A stretch of DNA of 56,723 nucleotides from the NCBI RefSeq assembly GCF_038181555.1, contig NZ_JBBWUA010000021.1:1-56723 (forward strand), in the 5' to 3' direction. The stretch comes from Desulfitobacterium sp038181555 (GTDB lineage: Bacteria > Bacillota > Desulfitobacteriia > Desulfitobacteriales > Desulfitobacteriaceae). Numbering within the stretch: position 1 is the stretch's first letter; each line of letters starts with the position of its first letter. This document shows, one piece after another, positions 43,585 through 52,754 of the stretch. Position numbers and translations under genes: made by a program. Below the pieces are notes generated by a model, which was given only the letters and a program-made list of their open reading frames with translations, did not search any database and was not told where the DNA came from.

Positions 43585-44505
43585 CTAATTTTGCTTTTGA
43601 ACATACGTATTTAACACATCATATCGGCCCTTGCCGTGTCCCAAGTAGTTGCTTACGTAATCCATGGCCTCTTTTTTGGAGAAGCCTTGAGCTCTTCTCA
43701 AATCCCATAGTTCTTGTGCTTTAAGTTTACGGATAGCATGTATTCCTGTCACGGGATACTTTTTCTTAAAGTTCAGTTTCTCCATAATCCGATATAGCTG
43801 TTTATTAATCGAATCCTTACGGATTCCGATTAATCTATCTTCGGATTTCTTATTATCACATAGCGTTTTTATGAATTCCGTATCCTCGAGTTTTATCGTT
43901 AACTCTCTCCGCCTTCCACCTTTTCCTATTACTTCGAGAGTACTCTTTTCCCAATTCACATTTTTTACTTTCAGATTTGCGATTTCGGCATCTCTTAGCC
44001 CATATCTATAGGCAAGATCAATGGCTACGATTGCCTTAGATTTGCTATATCGATATCCATAATCTAATATCTTGTCCAAATCCTTCTTCTCCATCGTTTG
44101 GATTCTCAACTTCTCGTTCCTCACGGTTTTTTGACTTTGTGGTGTGAGAATGTTCTTTTCCCAATTTGTTGATATCTTAAATTTGCTCTGACATAGTTTT
44201 TCAATTTTATTAATGCGTGAAACAAAGTTTCCCAGAGTTGCTGTACTACATGTTGAACTTTTTTGATTTAAATAGCTCTGAATATGATCTGGTTTTATAT
44301 CCTTGACCTTTTTGACATCTGGATAATGATCTTTCATATACTTCGCTATTTGATAAGATACTTCTTGCAAGTTCTTTTTTTCGCTAAAGCTGCAAACTTT
44401 ATCCATAGATTCACCAGTATGCTTTGCAGCGTGTTTATCTAGACCCGGCCTAAATGCCGAATCAATAGCCGATTGAAACTGATATCCCAAATTGTGTCTG
44501 GCCAT
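43585..44505 (-). CDS. Second tyrosine recombinase
   Basis: 306 residues from ATG 44505, with a near-perfect AAAGGAGGTGATAAT upstream; the frame extends further but without support. Core-binding domain (about 40-115), catalytic domain with Arg171 (YGLRDAEI), His256/Arg259 (IHAIRK), His290 (YLGHGKGRYDV) and Tyr301 (Tyr295 is the alternative). It differs from the edge integrase in sequence and is not near an att site, so it may act on another target. A 20-bp hairpin lies 29 bp before its start. Confidence 0.85.
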   Translation of the reverse strand: MARHNLGYQFQSAIDSAFRPGLDKHAAKHTGESMDKVCSFSEKKNLQEVSYQIAKYMKDHYPDVKKVKDIKPDHIQSYLNQKSSTCSTATLGNFVSRINKIEKLCQSKFKISTNWEKNILTPQSQKTVRNEKLRIQTMEKKDLDKILDYGYRYSKSKAIVAIDLAYRYGLRDAEIANLKVKNVNWEKSTLEVIGKGGRRRELTIKLEDTEFIKTLCDNKKSEDRLIGIRKDSINKQLYRIMEKLNFKKKYPVTGIHAIRKLKAQELWDLRRAQGFSKKEAMDYVSNYLGHGKGRYDVLNTYVQKQN

Positions 44506-44974
44506 ATTATCACCTCCTTTTTTGGCATAATGGGGTGTCCGTATTAACGGGGCTGTCGCCCCGTTAATACGGACACCAGACAAATAAATATAAAAAGAGT
44601 ACAAAAAATAGGGCTCCTTCTGTTCAGATAAAATACTACGATGACATCGCAGTACAAAAATACACGCACGTTCCTCCGCCCTAGATATAAGAACGATATT
44701 GTGTGCTAGGCTAATAGCTTAGCCCAAAAAGAATACTGTAATTTTCAACAGTACAAATAGGATAGAAATAAACTCCTTCGTTATTTTGAAAATATCATAC
44801 CTCCTTCATTATCTTGAAAAATGTGTTAACCACATTTTTACTGTAATAAATGATTTTCTAGATAATCAAGTCAATTATTAAAATTTTTTTATAAAAAATA
44901 CTTGAAATCATGAAAAATCTTTAAATACACTTCAAGCATACCCAAATTATTAAGATGATGAAGGAGGACTAGTG
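44506..44974. other. Intergenic region between the second recombinase and the SpoVS-like gene
   Basis: 469 bp, very AT-rich. Apart from the 20-bp hairpin it holds no gene. It should contain divergent promoters for both neighbours, but none is clear enough to call. Confidence 0.5.
44534..44577. repeat. Perfect 20-bp-stem hairpin upstream of the second recombinase
   Basis: 44534-44553 and 44558-44577 are exact reverse complements (outer arm ggtgtccgtattaac, inner ggggc), with only the 4-base spacer tgtc. No T-tract follows on either strand, so it is not a standard terminator. It would be a strong leader hairpin in the recombinase mRNA or a structured DNA site. Confidence 0.85.
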
Positions 44975-45271
44975 ATGGAGAATAATTCTATCAGAAGTAA
45001 AATAACATTAAAGGTCGGAGGCAATACAAATCATAATGCTCTAAAAACTGCAATTGTCGGACATTTATCTGACGGTAAGATGGTCTTACTGGATTGCATT
45101 GGGGTCGCCCCAAACTATATTGCTACAAAGGCAATTATACTGGTAAGAGGGCATCTAGTGACAGTGGGGAAAGGTTTAGAGGTATATCCAATCTTCTCCG
45201 AGATCATGGTGGATAACCCAACTGACTCGCCAGTAAAAACGGGTATAAGGTGGGTATTAGATTTGAGGTAA
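44975..45271 (+). CDS. SpoVS-like protein carried by the element
   Basis: 98 residues from ATG 44975, 7 bases after AAGGAGG. The pattern LKVGGNTNHNALKTAI, DCIGVAPNYIATKAIILVRG, and LEVYPIFSEIMVD aligns by eye with SpoVS (LKVSAKSSPNSVAGAL, AIGAGALNQAVKAVAIARG, LICIPAFTDIQID). SpoVS is a small Alba-like nucleic-acid-binding fold that affects sporulation septation. Length is about 10 residues above the usual 86. Sequence divergence is large, so it is a distant member; its role in a mobile element is unknown. Confidence 0.65.
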   Translation: MENNSIRSKITLKVGGNTNHNALKTAIVGHLSDGKMVLLDCIGVAPNYIATKAIILVRGHLVTVGKGLEVYPIFSEIMVDNPTDSPVKTGIRWVLDLR

Positions 45272-45285
45272 AATTGAGAAGAAAA

Positions 45286-45307
45286 AAATGAGGGGAAACC
45301 CTCATTT
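45286..45307 (+). terminator. Hairpin after the SpoVS-like gene
   Basis: 9-bp perfect stem aaatgaggg / ccctcattt with a GAAA loop. The A-tract on its left makes it stronger as a minus-strand terminator. Confidence 0.5.
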
Positions 45308-45620
45308 ACATAAATAATTATTCTAACACAATTAATGAACTTACTTAATGCCTATCTACCAACTTATGATGCTTTGATACACCACCATGAAAATTACAGT
45401 TCAAAAGAGCCATTATTCCAGCAGTGATGGTGCCGCCCAGTAAAAACAAGCCATGCTTCCGGATGGAAGACCACATATGAACAAGAAATAGCTAGGTAAA
45501 ATAAGAGTTTTAGATATAGAAAACATAATCTACCAAGTGGTTACTTATCTAACCGCAAAAGGTATAGGCATCGTTAATAAATTTCACTTTCTCGGAAGGC
45601 AGGGAAATAAATCGATGAAT

Positions 45621-45750
45621 TATGTTTCCTTGGACTTATATTACGGGATAATTTTTTGTTTAGGGGGGCGTACAAATACGCAGAAACAAACATTAACGCG
45701 GAAAAGATGGGGTTTTGTGTATTTGTATTATAGGGGTTACGACCCCCTCG
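45621..45750 (+). repeat. Structured repeat unit, copy A
   Basis: Begins ATGTTTCCTTGGAC, has TTTTTTG, then AGGGGG (45662-45667) able to pair with CCCCCT (45743-45748), a small hairpin GCGTA/TACGC, and the shared block CATTAACGCGGAA (45691-45703). A competing local pairing AGGGG/CCCCT exists at its 3' end. Confidence 0.6.
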
Positions 45751-45785
45751 CCTCACTAAATAAGAACTCAGCAATTTATACAAAT

Positions 45786-45811
45786 AAAAGTCCAGTAATA
45801 CTGGGCTTTTT
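45786..45811 (+). terminator. Terminator downstream of copy A
   Basis: 11-bp stem aaaagtccagt / actgggctttt (one G-U), loop aat, running into T. Suggests that a transcript crosses copy A. Confidence 0.7.
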
Positions 45812-46083
45812 CGCATTTGGGGGTTAATATAACTTCTGTTTTTGACGGTGCTTTTTTGTTTTTTGTACCTAATCGTTGAAAGATGCACCCCTTTTTAGAG
45901 TGAAAGCTACCTCCATTAAAAAGTATAGGAATCGTTAAAAGGTATAGCTCTGATTTGTTGAAAAAGATTTCGATTCTTATGTTTCCGCGAACGCAGCACG
46001 TTGAGACGGTCGTCGTGATAGAACGTGAGGTAGCCTGGTATCAAGGGATTTCGGTGTTTTGAGATAATTAAATAGTGTGTTTT

Positions 46084-46205
46084 ATGTTCCCTTGGACGTG
46101 GTCTGAGGGAAATTTTTTGTAAGGGGGTAATACCTTTCCGCGCAAATATACATTAACGCGGAAGTAACTGATTTTTTGCGTAATTGTATTTGATAAGACC
46201 CCCTA
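46084..46205 (+). repeat. Structured repeat unit, copy B
   Basis: Begins ATGTTCCCTTGGAC; a terminator-like stem TTCCCTTGGAC / GTCTGAGGGAA (46087-46097, 46101-46111) is followed by TTTTTT. Then AGGGGGT (46122-46128) pairs with ACCCCCT (46198-46204) around TTCCGCG/CGCGGAA (46136-46142, 46157-46163) and the shared block CATTAACGCGGAA. Confidence 0.65.
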
Positions 46206-46400
46206 TATACTATTGATATGTTTAGACAGGCTTCTCACGTGGAGACAGTGATTCTCCTGAAAAAGAAAACACACCCACTAAATGTAGTGTTAAGACAGTG
46301 AAGGCGACACTATATCTAATATTTTTACGCAAAAAAGAGATGTTCCCTTGGGCTGGAGTAGTAGTCCGAGGAAACATGTTATTAGGTTATTAATTAATAG

Positions 46401-46433
46401 TGCCAGAGTTTGATCTCTGGCATTTTGTGTTTG
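46401..46433 (+). terminator. Terminator between copy B and the phosphodiesterase pseudogene
   Basis: 8-bp perfect stem tgccagag / ctctggca, 6-base loop, tail ttttgtgtttg. Confidence 0.72.
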
Positions 46434-46508
46434 TTTCTATAAGTTTACGGACGGCGCACCTTTATGCAGATAAAACAAATGCACGGAAAGGACGATGTTA
46501 TTGCGTAA

Positions 46509-47447
46509 TTGAATATAGAATTAACTCTTAAAAAAAGGGAGTTTCCCCTCGTTTTGGACCAGGTTCAGGTTGGGGAGCAATTTTTCCCGGCAATACGCAA
46601 CTACAGGCTGTTAAGTATTGAACCTGAAGGCTCCAACTTTAGGGTTTATATGAATGGCGCCCCAAAAATTGGTATCGCAGACGTCTGGCATCCACGGCAT
46701 CTTTATCAGGATGTCATTGGAAATGTCGGTCAAATTCCCCAATTCGGTACAGTCGGTGTTGATCCGGAACTGGTAGAAAAGGCCATGATACCCTGCTGGG
46801 CTAACTACATGCAATGGCAAGCCGACGCCATAAATCATTTAATTAAACAAGAAGGTTACGAGGTTGTCTTTAGTCATATGAAATGGAACGTTGGGGTATA
46901 CGGTAATGAAGAAAGACAACAATGGTAAGACGCTTAAGGAGATCAATGTTGGGAGAAGACCAAGGCGGTTGTACCTCTTGGGAATCACATCTATATTAAT
47001 CTTTAGGGCAGATATCCAAACGGTAGTGTTGACCCCGCCGATAAGGATGAACTGGTAACCTAAATCATAAGCGCACTCTATAACTATAGAGCTCCTGAAA
47101 CCGGAAAACGTGTGATATCCCATGCCTTACGTAACAGGGATGCAGCACTTATTGGAATGAGTGGACCGGAGTGTGGTGACATTATTTACTTTGTCGAACA
47201 AGGTTTCAACCGCTTACACGGTGATGCTACAAGTACAATGACCGGTTATCGTGGCACCTCGGTTTCACCAATTTTTATTGCTGCCGGTAAGGGTATTAAG
47301 CGGGGCTTTACCACCGACCGTGTGATTCGTGAAGTTGATGTTGCACGAACCGTTGCAGTCTTAACAGGTGTCAGAATGCCTGCTCAATGTGAAGGTGCTC
47401 CTATCTATCAAATACTAGAGGAAGTTAGATTAAACATCTACAGATAA
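46509..47447 (+). pseudogene. Decayed paralogue of the type I phosphodiesterase
   Basis: Three pieces align in order with the intact protein encoded at 48876: WANYMQWQADAINHLI...YEVVFSH, then (after a frame change) LGYTVMKKDNNGKTLKE, then GNHIYINL...SGPECGDIIYF...RMPAQCEGAPIYQILEE. The 5' half is missing, about 190 internal codons with catalytic residues are deleted, and in-frame stops lie near 46926, 47004 and 47058. The late metal ligand His of the intact copy (WGHADT) is replaced (GYRGT). It is a relic of a duplicated gene. Confidence 0.85.
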
Positions 47448-47772
47448 TGGTTGGGCAGTTTAGACCACGTCGAATACACTAACAAGTCGCAAGGTATGGA
47501 GAAATTAACACTTGCTTTAACGATTTGCTAAGCCACTTTTGGCAGATGGCTGAACTGCCATTGTCTTTAAAATAATTTGGTACGGAATTACGAGTTTTGA
47601 AACTAGACAAATTTTAAAATTTCGCGGTTATTGGTGTTTTCATAGTTGTTGGTAATAAGGCGAGGCATACCTAATTTTAATAAATTATTACTGAATTTAA
47701 GACAATTAGGATGGCATTAACACGGAATTTAATTTTAATTATCCCATTTAACTGTTTTAAACTCATATCTTG
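47448..47772. other. Intergenic region between pseudogene and LysR gene
   Basis: 325 bp, AT-rich. I see no gene, promoter or strong hairpin in it. Confidence 0.5.
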
Positions 47773-48696
47773 TCAGGTAGGAATAATTTGAAAGTATTTT
47801 TTAAGAGACTCAATAAATTTATTAAGTTGAGGTGATATCTCAACGTTTTCTGGGATAACATAACCAAAATAATAATCCGTTGGGTTATCTTGTTCTAATA
47901 AAATGAAACTTTTACCTTTTGAGAAAAATTGATCAAACTCTCTTTTTGTAATAAAAGTAATTCCTAATTTGTCTTCAGTCATTTTTCTACATGCATCCAT
48001 AGAATTGACTTCGTAGATCAGGTTATTGCTTTTAAAAGCTTTAAAATCCTCAGGTGTGAAGAAATTATATTTCAATACGATCTTAGGAATTTTATAAAGT
48101 TTATCTTCACTTATCACACTTGTTTTTGCCCAGGGAGTATTTTTATTCGAACATATAAAAAGTTTTTCCAGAGATAACACCTTAAATTGAAGACCTTTTT
48201 TACTAAGCAGTTGAGAAAAGGAGGCTTCATAGTATTTAGCATCAACAGAAATTATACCAATATCTGCTTGATTACTTGAGACTTCTTCTAAAGCTTCTAA
48301 AGAGTTAAGGGTTTTTAAAGATAAGCTAACCTGAGAATAAGATTTCTCATAATCCTTAATTATACGATATAAAAAGGTATCAAGGATTCTGGGCGTACAA
48401 ATAATATCCAGTTTTCCATTAAGAACAGGGGAATACTTAATTGTTGAAAGAAAATGATCGATTGCTTTCTTATAGGTCTCCGTAATTGATTTCGCAATAT
48501 CTAAGAAATACTCTCCATCCGGAGTTAAGCTTATCCCTGTGTTAGAACGATTCAATAATATAACGCCCAATTCTTTTTCTATGCTTTTCATAGACTTGCT
48601 AATACCTTGCGGTGATATAAAAAAATGTTCTGCAGTACGGTGAATTGAGTGGGTCTCAGAAAGATCAATAAAATAATTTAAGTCCTCAAATCGCAT
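47773..48696 (-). CDS. LysR-family transcriptional regulator
   Basis: 307 residues from ATG 48696, with GGGGTGAT upstream. N-terminal winged helix-turn-helix (FEDLNYFIDLSETHSIHRTAEHFFISPQGISKSMKSIEKELG) followed by the LysR effector domain (from about 85 to the end). It is divergent from the phosphodiesterase gene, with a perfect palindrome between them, so it most likely controls that gene and perhaps the MFS and esterase genes. Effector unknown. Confidence 0.9.
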   Translation of the reverse strand: MRFEDLNYFIDLSETHSIHRTAEHFFISPQGISKSMKSIEKELGVILLNRSNTGISLTPDGEYFLDIAKSITETYKKAIDHFLSTIKYSPVLNGKLDIICTPRILDTFLYRIIKDYEKSYSQVSLSLKTLNSLEALEEVSSNQADIGIISVDAKYYEASFSQLLSKKGLQFKVLSLEKLFICSNKNTPWAKTSVISEDKLYKIPKIVLKYNFFTPEDFKAFKSNNLIYEVNSMDACRKMTEDKLGITFITKREFDQFFSKGKSFILLEQDNPTDYYFGYVIPENVEISPQLNKFIESLKKYFQIIPT

Positions 48697-48740
48697 TTTA
48701 ATCACCCCAGTATAGATGTTATTTTAATAGTTAATTAGAA

Positions 48741-48763
48741 CATATCAACTATAAGTTGATATG
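48741..48763. promoter_or_regulatory. Perfect palindrome, probable LysR-type operator
   Basis: catatcaact - ata - agttgatatg: a 10-bp dyad with a 3-base centre between the divergent lysR and phosphodiesterase genes. Within it T-N11-A matches the LysR box. About 45 bp upstream of the lysR start. Confidence 0.75.
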
Positions 48764-48875
48764 GCAAGCAGAAACTTTATCGTCATATGCAAGAAATGAT
48801 TATGACCATATAATAAGGATATGTTAACTGAGTGTTAACTGCCATAACTAAATGAAAGTGAGGACAAGGTTAAGT

Positions 48876-50894
48876 ATGCAAAGAAAAGCTTTAACAAACA
48901 AAATTATTGTTCTCGGTGTGGATGGTATGGATCCAAGATTAACGAAAAAATATTTAGACAAAGGAGTGATGCCTAATTTAGCTAAATATGTGAAAAAAGG
49001 TTCTTCTCGAGATGATCTAGTCTTATTGGGAGGTATGCCTACCATAACTCCACCAATGTGGACCACATTATCAACAGGGGCTTATCCCAATACACATGGG
49101 ATTACATGTTTTTGGAGTCAACATCCAACTAAAATAGATACATTTGTTTATGCAAATGATTCTCGTAATTGCAAAGCGGAACACTTGTGGAATGTATTCG
49201 TAGAAGCCGGTAAGAAAACACTAGTATGGCATTGGCCAGGAACGTCTTGGCCTCCAACTTCGGATAGTCCATTATTGCATGTTGTTGAAGGAACCCAACC
49301 ATCCTCCATTAATTTTGGCATTGGCCAGTTTGACTGGGAACAATTTATAGAAGCTGACGCTGCTACCCAAAAGGAACAAAACACTGAAATTGAAGTGAGT
49401 GATTCTGGTGCCGGTTGTGTCATGACCGATATGGAAGTAGAAGAAACCGAAGATACAATGTCGAGTATACAGGGCAAGGAAGCAAGACCAATATTGATGA
49501 AAGAAAATGAAGGCGAATGTCAAGCTCACGGGAAGCCGCCATTTTTTAATAGCGTTCCAATAACCGAAGCAACAGGTTGGTCAAATGCGCCAGAAGGAGC
49601 AAAGGAATTTGTTTATTATACCTGTGATGGAAAGGTTCGCAGACCCTGTTTAATCCTTAAAAACACAGATGGCAAGTATGATCGTGTAGCGGTATACAAA
49701 TCAAAAAAGGATTTGGAACCAATCGTCGTTTTACATGAAAAAGAGTATAAGGCTGATATTGTCGATGAAGTTTTAGTTAAGGGTGAAAAGAAAATCGGAA
49801 CTCGTAGCTATATCGCCTATGACATATCTGAAGATGGCAGCAAAGCCAACCTTTGGGTTGGGGGATCTATGGATATGGAATGTGATACTCTCTTTAGTCC
49901 AAAATCATTATATAAAGAAGTTGTAGAAAATGTTGGCTATGTCAAAAGCATTGATCTAGTTTTAAATCCTGGAAAACGAGCAGATTTTATTCAAGAAGTT
50001 ATGCTTAAAAGCTGGCGTTATTATGGAGATTGGCAAGCCGCAGCTATGAATCATTTGATAAAAACGCATGGCTATGAGGTGGTGTTTAGCCATTATCATA
50101 ATTTGGACAACTTTGGGCATGTTTGGTACGAACAGGCTAATCAGTATGGACAAGACCAGGAGTTAGAAAATGAATTTGAACGCTTAATGGAAATGGCTTA
50201 TGTGGATACAGATCGCTATTTAGGTGATTTCTTACATCTCCTTGATGATGGATGGACAGTTATAATAACCTCTGACCATGGGTTATTATGCAAAGAGAAA
50301 GAATATATCCAACCAGCTTTAGGGGATGGCTTTGGTGTAAATACAAAAATATTGCGTGAATTAGGCTATACCGTAATGGTACGTGATAAAAATGGTAAGG
50401 AAACACGGGAAATAGACTGGACTAAAACCACAGCAACAGCTCCAAGGGGTAACCACATATATCTTAGTTTGAAAGGGAGGAATGAAAACGGGATAGTAGA
50501 TCCATCCGAAAGATATGAATTAGAGAAGAAAATCATCTCTGATTTATACAACTATCGTTATCATGGTGAAAGAGTCGTTTCTATCGCTATGAGAAACAAG
50601 GAAGCTGCTGTTATTGGTATGAGTGGTCCAGAGTGTGGGGATATCATATATTTCCTCGAAGAAGGGGTTAACCGTATGCATGGTGATTCCATGTCAACAT
50701 ACTGGGGTCACGCAGATACTTCTGTATCTCCAATTTTTATTGCAGCTGGGACGGGTGTTAAGAAAAACTATAAAACGGATCGGGTCATACGGCAAGTGGA
50801 TGTTACACCTACAATGGCTGTGCTCGGTGGTGTCAGAATGCCTGCTCAATGCGAAGGTGCTCCCGTATATCAAATTTTGGAGGAAGAGTATTAA
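48876..50894 (+). CDS. Alkaline phosphatase superfamily type I phosphodiesterase/nucleotide pyrophosphatase
   Basis: 672 residues from ATG 48876 (AAGG 6 bases upstream; ATG 48852 is in frame). Metal and nucleophile motifs in order: VLGVDGMDP (Asp16), PTITPPMWTTLSTGAYP (candidate nucleophile Thr58), HNLDNFGHVW, ITSDHGLL and WGHADTSVSP, as in the NPP/phosphonoacetate hydrolase branch. An insert of about 150 residues after position 140 separates the motifs. No signal peptide, so probably cytoplasmic. It hydrolyses phosphodiester, phosphonate or sulfate-type bonds; the substrate is unknown. It is divergent from lysR and upstream of an MFS transporter and esterase. Confidence 0.88.
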   Translation: MQRKALTNKIIVLGVDGMDPRLTKKYLDKGVMPNLAKYVKKGSSRDDLVLLGGMPTITPPMWTTLSTGAYPNTHGITCFWSQHPTKIDTFVYANDSRNCKAEHLWNVFVEAGKKTLVWHWPGTSWPPTSDSPLLHVVEGTQPSSINFGIGQFDWEQFIEADAATQKEQNTEIEVSDSGAGCVMTDMEVEETEDTMSSIQGKEARPILMKENEGECQAHGKPPFFNSVPITEATGWSNAPEGAKEFVYYTCDGKVRRPCLILKNTDGKYDRVAVYKSKKDLEPIVVLHEKEYKADIVDEVLVKGEKKIGTRSYIAYDISEDGSKANLWVGGSMDMECDTLFSPKSLYKEVVENVGYVKSIDLVLNPGKRADFIQEVMLKSWRYYGDWQAAAMNHLIKTHGYEVVFSHYHNLDNFGHVWYEQANQYGQDQELENEFERLMEMAYVDTDRYLGDFLHLLDDGWTVIITSDHGLLCKEKEYIQPALGDGFGVNTKILRELGYTVMVRDKNGKETREIDWTKTTATAPRGNHIYLSLKGRNENGIVDPSERYELEKKIISDLYNYRYHGERVVSIAMRNKEAAVIGMSGPECGDIIYFLEEGVNRMHGDSMSTYWGHADTSVSPIFIAAGTGVKKNYKTDRVIRQVDVTPTMAVLGGVRMPAQCEGAPVYQILEEEY

Positions 50895-51196
50895 GGCTGG
50901 CTAGCTCCTAGACGCACCTCAATTGTAAGGAAGCTTCCTTTTTCCAAACATCGAGGAGTTTCCGGAAATAATGGAGGATTATCCATACTCTGAATGCAGA
51001 AATCATGTAAGCCAGATAAAAGCACTGAAGGGTTATGTCCTCGAGGCAGCAGGTCAGGCTGAGCAAGGTAAAGTGGAGATTTTCTCATTCGTCAAAAATC
51101 TCCACTCTACTATTGACAAACAGATGGTGTTATGTAAGACTGCACATTTTACTGAAAACGGTTATATACAATAATTCGTTGAAGGGGAAGTAAATA
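50895..51196. other. Intergenic region before the MFS gene
   Basis: 302 bp. It holds a 12-bp perfect hairpin (agtggagatttt / aaaatctccact, 51072-51083 and 51095-51106) without a T-tract, possibly an attenuator. The 67-residue frame here has no ribosome site and is not called. Confidence 0.5.
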
Positions 51197-52528
51197 ATGG
51201 ATAATATAAAAAGAAAGAATAATTATTTTGACGGTATGCAACTCACTAGAGACCACAAGTTAGTATTCATATTTGTAATGAGTGCTTTTTTCTTTGAACA
51301 ATTTGATAATACTAATTTTGGTTTTGTTGCTCCCGCACTAATCAAATCCTGGGGCGTAACTATGGACGTTATTCCCCAAATAACATCGTGGTATTTTATA
51401 GGAATGATGCTCGGCGCACTTTTGGGCGGTCTGGTCTCAGATAAAATCGGTCGTAAAAAGACATTTTTAGGCAGCGTTTTACTGTTTTCACTCGGCTCAT
51501 TTTTGAATGCATTGCCAGGTACCAGTCTCAACTTTTTCATTATTGCCAGGGCACTTACGGGTTTTGGTGTATTTGCGATGATGGTTGTCAGCATAACCTA
51601 CATTTCAGAGATGGCTCCCGCAGAAGTAAGAGGTAAATGGCAAGGGTTAGTAGCAATGTGCGGTTTGTTTTCCGTTCCGCTTGTTGGCCTTATATCCAGA
51701 TTTGTTATTCCACTAAGCCCAGACGCTTGGCGTATTCTCTTCTATATTGGTGCCTTAGGAATCATCCCGTTTATTATAGGCATATTTACAATGAAAGAAT
51801 CCCCACGTTGGTTGGTTTCGAAAGGAAGAATAGCAGAAGCGGAGAAGATCGTTGAAGAAATATCAAAGCAGAAGATTGACTTAAGCGATCTAACTATAGC
51901 TCCCAAAGAATCCGTTTGGGAAAATATTATTGAGCTATTTAAGCTTCAGTACATTAAAAGAACCGTTATGCTTCTTATTGCGCTAACTTGTATAACAATA
52001 GCAATGATGTCAATGAGCAATTGGACTCCGACTTTATTAACTGCCAAGGGATTTTCACTTACGGCAGCATTGTCTATTACTACAATAGGTATATTTGCTC
52101 CTCCATTTGGCGGTTTGTTAAATACTTTAACATCAGATAAAGGCGGTCGAAAAATTCCGCTTATTATTTATGCTTTCTCGACAGCAGTATTCATCTTGCT
52201 TTTTGCAAATTTGACAACAAATAGTATTCTAATAATCGGCATTGTTTACTTTGCCCAGGGGGGATTAATGACCTGTTTATGTAATGCACTTTATTCCTAT
52301 CAAGCTGAATCATACCCGACTAGAATGCGCAATACAGCAACGGGTGGAATCAACGCCGTAGCACGTTTTTTTACGGCAGTATTTCAACCCTTAATACCGT
52401 TAGTCTTTACCGCATATAAATTTTCAGGGGTATTCACTTTATTTGCCGGATTAATGTTTGTGACTGGTTTATCGATTTTATTATTAGGAACCAAGACTGG
52501 AGGCAGATCGCTTGAAGATATAACCTGA
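51197..52528 (+). CDS. MFS transporter (metabolite:H+ symporter type)
   Basis: 443 residues, ATG after GAAGGGGAAG. Twelve predicted membrane segments; the MFS loop motif GLVSDKIGRKK after TM2, and the related PESPRWL-like motif (MKESPRWLVSKG) after TM6 as in sugar and organic-acid porters. Probably imports the substrate handled by the neighbouring hydrolases, or exports a product. Its specificity cannot be read from sequence. Confidence 0.9.
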   Translation: MDNIKRKNNYFDGMQLTRDHKLVFIFVMSAFFFEQFDNTNFGFVAPALIKSWGVTMDVIPQITSWYFIGMMLGALLGGLVSDKIGRKKTFLGSVLLFSLGSFLNALPGTSLNFFIIARALTGFGVFAMMVVSITYISEMAPAEVRGKWQGLVAMCGLFSVPLVGLISRFVIPLSPDAWRILFYIGALGIIPFIIGIFTMKESPRWLVSKGRIAEAEKIVEEISKQKIDLSDLTIAPKESVWENIIELFKLQYIKRTVMLLIALTCITIAMMSMSNWTPTLLTAKGFSLTAALSITTIGIFAPPFGGLLNTLTSDKGGRKIPLIIYAFSTAVFILLFANLTTNSILIIGIVYFAQGGLMTCLCNALYSYQAESYPTRMRNTATGGINAVARFFTAVFQPLIPLVFTAYKFSGVFTLFAGLMFVTGLSILLLGTKTGGRSLEDIT

Positions 52529-52605
52529 GAATTATTATAGGTTTCCAAATGGGGATTTATGGGTAAATGATAACAAAATAGCTTCATTTCAAACATCACG
52601 GAAGG

Positions 52606-52642
52606 AAGAATGACTACTATGAATTTTTTAGTGGTCATTCTT
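52606..52642 (+). terminator. Hairpin between MFS and esterase genes
   Basis: 14-bp stem aagaatgactacta / tagtggtcattctt with one G-U pair, 9-base loop; few T after it, so termination may be partial. Confidence 0.5.
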
Positions 52643-52754
52643 TGGATAGTATGTCAAATGATCCATCTGAACAATAAGGATTAGATTTTCAAAGAACGCT
52701 CGGGTTGGTTTTAGAACCTGAACCCTATCTTTATCTTACAAGGAGGGATGTTAT

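Larger units (their letters stand above)
45276..46508. other. 1.2-kb non-coding region with repeated structured units
   Basis: No open frame here has a ribosome site or recognised protein. The region contains two diverged copies of an about 125-nt unit (45621-45750, 46084-46205), a partial third (46338-46380 plus 46480-46510), repeats of GTATAGGmATCGTTAA at 45563 and 45923, and several terminator-like hairpins. It may encode small RNAs or be a cis-acting DNA region such as an origin. Confidence 0.6.

Noticed and set aside
44534..44577. Protelomerase site for a linear replicon
   Set aside because: The palindrome is shorter than known telomere sites and has an unpaired 4-base centre; the adjacent recombinase looks like an ordinary tyrosine recombinase.
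45537..45827. 96-codon plus-strand frame
   Set aside because: It runs across the structured repeat copy A and its terminator and has no ribosome site; the RNA/DNA repeat explains the conservation better.
45276..46508. CRISPR array
   Set aside because: The repeats are long, diverged and unevenly spaced, with no short identical repeats and no cas genes.
50971..51174. 67-codon frame before the MFS gene
   Set aside because: No Shine-Dalgarno, no domain, and it crosses a 12-bp hairpin.
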